Source: Myxococcales bacterium
GTDB lineage: Bacteria > Myxococcota > Myxococcia > Myxococcales > Myxococcaceae
Assembly (NCBI GenBank): GCA_003153055.1
Contig: PMBV01000222.1
Location: 1-8,966, forward strand
Direction: 5' to 3'
Length of the DNA stretch: 8,966 bases
Below, piece after piece: positions 6,933-8,966 of the stretch. The position numbers and the translations under genes were made by a program. The notes beneath the pieces were generated by a model, which did not search any database, was not told the origin of the DNA, and was given only the letters and a program-made list of their open reading frames with translations. Positions within the stretch are counted from its first letter, which is position 1; each line of letters opens with the position of its first letter.

Positions 6933-6959
6933 TAGCCGAACCGGCACAACAACCGGCTA
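6933..6959 (-). repeat. Short inverted repeat after the DUF4145 region
   Basis: TAGCCG (6933-6938) and CGGCTA (6954-6959) are reverse complements separated by 15 bases, and a smaller GCCG-AAC-CGGC palindrome lies within. No T-run follows. The right arm contains the stop codon of the restored DUF4145 frame. It may help end transcription of that gene or may be chance. The rest of 6870-6956 shows nothing recognisable. Confidence 0.2.
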
Positions 6960-7020
6960 TTGCCCCGGCGTGTTGTCGGGCAGCAAGGGCCTCCTCACCA
7001 TCCTAGACCTCGCAGGCAGT

Positions 7021-7689
7021 TCAAAGAGGTTCTCCAATGTGTGTTCCAGAATCTCGATCGCAGCGCGCAACTGGTGGTCGGAATTCGTGCACGGCTTTAT
7101 TGCCGAGGAACCGGTGCCCGTGCAGTGCATCCGCGTGCATCATGGTAAGGTGGCCTTGCTGTGCGAGCCCGTAGATCTTCCCTTCGAGGTTGCGGCTATT
7201 GTGCGCGGTAGGATTGCCCGCCGTGTCCTTCACGGCTTTGCCCGCGGCATCCAGATTCGGGACGTCCCCGCTGACGACCTTACATGCGGCACAAATCGTC
7301 TCCACGAGGGTTCGCACTCCCACAGCGCAAAGCAGGTTCAAATCGTAGTTGAACGCGCCAACTGATTCTCGGTACACGCGCTGCACGTGGTACGGGGCGT
7401 TGAGAAACTGCCTTTCCACAAGCCCCTCTCTGCCTCGCTGTGGATACAGCCGCTCGGACACTATTGGTTGACCCGTTTCCGCATCCAGATCCCTGTTGCT
7501 GCTCCACCGCTCGCGGAAGGAAACGTCCTCACACCCGCGGCACTCGAGCATCTCATAGGTGACCTCGCCCCAGTCAGGAGCTTTATCTGGCCCGTTGTCG
7601 AGGTTCATGCGTCGCACATACGAGCGGATGACATCGTGTTTGGTGTCATTTCGACAGATGCCACACATTAGCTTTTCGCTCTCCATCAT
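7021..7689 (-). CDS. DUF4145 domain protein with N-terminal zinc site, C-terminus frameshifted
   Basis: The 222-residue product opens with C9-xx-C12 and C50-xx-C53 (CGIC ... CRGC), a probable zinc-binding treble-clef-like module. It continues with the DUF4145 core: NAPYHVQRVYRESVGAFNYD, AVGVRTLVETIC, NLEGKIYGLAQQGHLT and the hallmark HRFLGNKAVHE (residues 192-202). DUF4145 is thought to be related to the HEPN superfamily, and the domain occurs in type I restriction HsdR proteins and as separate defence-island genes. The annotated end (RPPVARCDRDSGTHIGEPL) is atypical. One base further on, from about 7079, another frame reads DHQLRAAIEILEHTLENLFE then LPAR, the expected DUF4145 C-terminus, and stops at 6957-6959. 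A net one-base shift just after HEF therefore replaces the last 40 residues. AGGGG precedes two adjacent ATGs (7689, 7686); spacing favours 7686. The IS630 element lies upstream on the same strand. Confidence 0.8.
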   Translation of the reverse strand: MMESEKLMCGICRNDTKHDVIRSYVRRMNLDNGPDKAPDWGEVTYEMLECRGCEDVSFRERWSSNRDLDAETGQPIVSERLYPQRGREGLVERQFLNAPYHVQRVYRESVGAFNYDLNLLCAVGVRTLVETICAACKVVSGDVPNLDAAGKAVKDTAGNPTAHNSRNLEGKIYGLAQQGHLTMMHADALHGHRFLGNKAVHEFRPPVARCDRDSGTHIGEPL

Positions 7690-7747
7690 TCCCCCTGAGG
7701 TGTGCTCCGTATCGTATCGTAGTGCGTGTATCCTATCATGCGATCGA

Positions 7748-7772
7748 CCTGAGCCCCCAATGATGGGTCAGG
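7748..7772. repeat. Imperfect hairpin CCTGA(g)CCC / GGGTCAGG
   Basis: Eight base pairs with one bulged G enclose the loop CCAATGAT. It lies between the IS630 left end and the DUF4145 start, with no T-run on either strand. It might be a terminator remnant of the gene that preceded the IS insertion, or part of a repeat family. Confidence 0.3.
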
Positions 7773-7785
7773 ACGTTCGCGTGCT

Positions 7786-7805
7786 CGACGCCACGGTAGG
7801 CGTCG
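7786..7805. repeat. Perfect 7-bp hairpin CGACGCC-ACGGTA-GGCGTCG
   Basis: CGACGCC (7786-7792) and GGCGTCG (7799-7805) are exact reverse complements around a six-base loop, 13 bases from the previous hairpin. No T-run follows on either strand. It could be a terminator, a protein-binding site or a REP-like unit. The remaining bases of 7690-7846 show no gene I can support. Confidence 0.35.
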
Positions 7806-7846
7806 CAATTGGTTCGCCCACGCCGGATACTCCGTTCAACACAGGT

Positions 7847-8793
7847 GATCAGTGGGGTTAATAGTGCCGAGGCGTGATCCGATGTCGCGCTCGCCGCGCA
7901 ACGCGCACAAGGTCGGCGCTGGTTCGCGGCGCGTGTTTGCGGACGTATTGCTTCTGAAGTCCCCATCCCGGCTCGATGGGGTTGAAGTCGTGCGAGTACG
8001 GCGGCAGGTAGAGCAGGCGAACGCCGAAGCTCTTGCACCACCTCTTCACACGCGCGTCGTGATGAGCTTTCAGGTTGTCGAGCACGAGAATGTCGCCACG
8101 ATTCAGCCGAGGCAGGAGCTTGTGGGCGAGCCAGGCGACGAAGCGGTCCTTGTTCGTGGTGTCGAACATGGTGCTCGGCAACACCCACCCGCTCAGCCTC
8201 ATCGCACCGAGCAGCGTGAGGTTCTTTCCCCAGTTCATCGGGGTTCGCTCGATCAGTTCATGGCCCTTCTTCACCCACGCGTGGCTCCTGGTCATCGATG
8301 CGTTCAGGCCCGATTCGTCGAGGAAGACGAGGCGCTCTGATGGGAGGCGGCGCATGAGTCGTTGGAACGCCTCTCTCTTGCGCACGACATCCGGGCGCAG
8401 TTGCTCCAAAGCTCTCAGTCGCTTTTTTGACCACGTAGCCAGCGCGATGCAGGGCGCGCTTGATGCTCGATACGTGCTTTCGCGCCGTACCCCGTCGCCC
8501 CAGGTTGTACGCCGCCGTGATCTCGCCAGCGTTGGCGTCAGGATGCCTGTCCATGATCCCTTCGAGCTCCTTCACGGAGATCACTGACGGCGTGCCACCT
8601 CGCTTTTTGCGCGGCCGAAGGTCGCCGATGTCGCGGGACTGACCGACCCACCGACGGACGGTCGCCTCCCCCACGACGAATTGGCTCGCGATCGTCGGGT
8701 ACGAGCCCTGGCCAGCTTCGTACGCCTTCACGACGCGTTCTCTCAGGTCAACTGGATATCTGAAAAGGAGTCTCATGGGTCTACCCACTGCTC
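7847..8793 (-). mobile_element. IS630-family insertion sequence, about 0.95 kb
   Basis: The element carries one split IS630-type transposase gene (7858-8776) and ends close to it on both sides, as IS630 elements do. Candidate terminal inverted repeats are GATCAGTGGG (7847-7856) and, on the opposite strand, GAGCAGTGGG (8784-8793), with nine of ten bases matching. IS630/mariner elements usually duplicate a TA dinucleotide, but I do not see a clean TA at both borders, so the exact ends may be off by a few bases or eroded. The left repeat overlaps the transposase stop codon region. On the right the element abuts a gp25-like baseplate coding fragment. Confidence 0.7.
7858..8776 (-). pseudogene. 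IS630-family DDE transposase, split by a +1 frameshift at an A6 run
   Basis: The ATG at 8776 begins MRLLFRYPVDLRERVVKAYE, an IS630 N-terminal helix-turn-helix region (TIASQFVVGEATVRRWVGQS). The frame is conserved up to GYVVKK, where the message has AAAAAA-G (plus-strand T6 at 8423-8428). The transposase then continues in the next frame as RLRALEQLRPDVVRKREAF. With five A residues the product would be one continuous protein of about 305 residues. The catalytic core is intact in the second frame: D in LVFLDESG, D in DILVLDNLKAHH and E in HDFNPIEPGW, the last two 34 residues apart, which is the D34E spacing of the IS630/mariner group. The stop is TAA at 7858-7860. Either the copy is inactivated by slippage at the A run, or slippage during expression joins the frames. 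A GTG at 8788 is a possible alternative start but overlaps the putative IR. Confidence 0.8.
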
Positions 8794-8802
8794 CTTGCCT
8801 CC

Positions 8803-8966
8803 CAGGTGCGCCAGGTGCTGCTCACCGAGGGTGCCACGGCCCATTCCTCGGGCGAGCTGCCCTGGCGAACCAGTTTCGGCGCCGGCCTCGCGCTCCTGCG
8901 GTACCAGCGGAACTACGCCGCGCTGAAGGAGCTGGCCCGGGGGCACCAGACTTCGCCTGCGCGTCC
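8803..8966 (+). pseudogene. Partial gp25/GPW-like phage baseplate protein fragment, 5' end lost at the IS630 border
   Basis: The reading frame from 8803 gives QVRQVLLTEGATAHSSGELP, then WRTSFGAGLALLRYQRNYAA and LKELARG, and runs off the window end. The VRQVLLTE ... LPWRTSFGAGL pattern resembles the core of gp25-like (GPW) wedge proteins of contractile phage tails and related injection systems. The frame has no stop from 8776 on and no credible start of its own. Similarity begins about ten bases outside the IS630 right repeat, so the 5' part has been removed or displaced. I found no matching 5' part on the other side of the IS. Family identity is likely but rests on a short segment. Confidence 0.45.

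Noticed and set aside
7852..8587. Plus-strand open frames opposite the IS630 transposase
   Set aside because: The minus strand carries the full DDE transposase signature; these are shadows.
1..8966. CRISPR array, tRNA or rRNA genes
   Set aside because: I saw no regularly spaced direct repeats, no cloverleaf-like segments with TPsiC-arm sequence, and no rRNA sequence.

Overview
The window is GC-rich with strong G/C third-codon bias and carries eroded mobile DNA around defence-type genes. The serine-recombinase relics with a 'LLLAPDIQEQVL-LEAVDGVEPIGERALRDVAH'-like tail, an 'NGKQE-FW-QVEGRL' integrase end and the gp25-like fragment best suggest a myxobacterium or similar large-genome, high-GC proteobacterium. 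This is an inference; no rRNA or housekeeping gene fixes the taxonomy. I see no tRNA, rRNA, CRISPR array or replication origin.

Left part (1-2680, plus strand). An integrase 3' fragment (1-65) abuts a 5'-truncated type I restriction-modification specificity gene (hsdS, 66-938). It keeps the central conserved region, the second target-recognition domain and the distal conserved region. After 31 bases comes a 563-residue TPR-like protein with an LA2681-type HEPN domain and an intact RX4H motif (970-2661). The pair looks like one transcription unit and ends in a perfect 9-bp inverted repeat around the stop codon.

Middle (2818-6869, minus strand). In order of transcription from the right: a decayed large serine recombinase C-terminus (6869-6046), a decayed gene of unknown function (5975-about 5590), an intact OLD-family ATPase/TOPRIM nuclease (5585-3495), a second and shorter recombinase relic (about 3487-3272), and a small orphan gene (3111-2818) with a strong ribosome binding site. 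The OLD gene therefore lies between two same-orientation recombinase 3' ends that are about 80% identical over 100 aligned bases.

Right part (6957-8966). A DUF4145 protein with an N-terminal CxxC...CxxC zinc site is frameshifted near its C-terminus. Then comes an IS630-family element (about 7847-8793) whose transposase is split at an A6 run. Finally a gp25-like baseplate fragment abuts the outer end of the IS and runs off the window.

Together this is a defence-rich accretion zone: a restriction specificity subunit, a probable HEPN RNase, a DUF4145 protein and an OLD nuclease, separated by at least four mobile-element remnants. The OLD and TPR-HEPN genes look intact and have good ribosome binding sites. 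The recombinases, the 5975 gene and the integrase are relics, and the IS630 transposase and DUF4145 gene carry single frame breaks that could be decay, recoding or sequence error.
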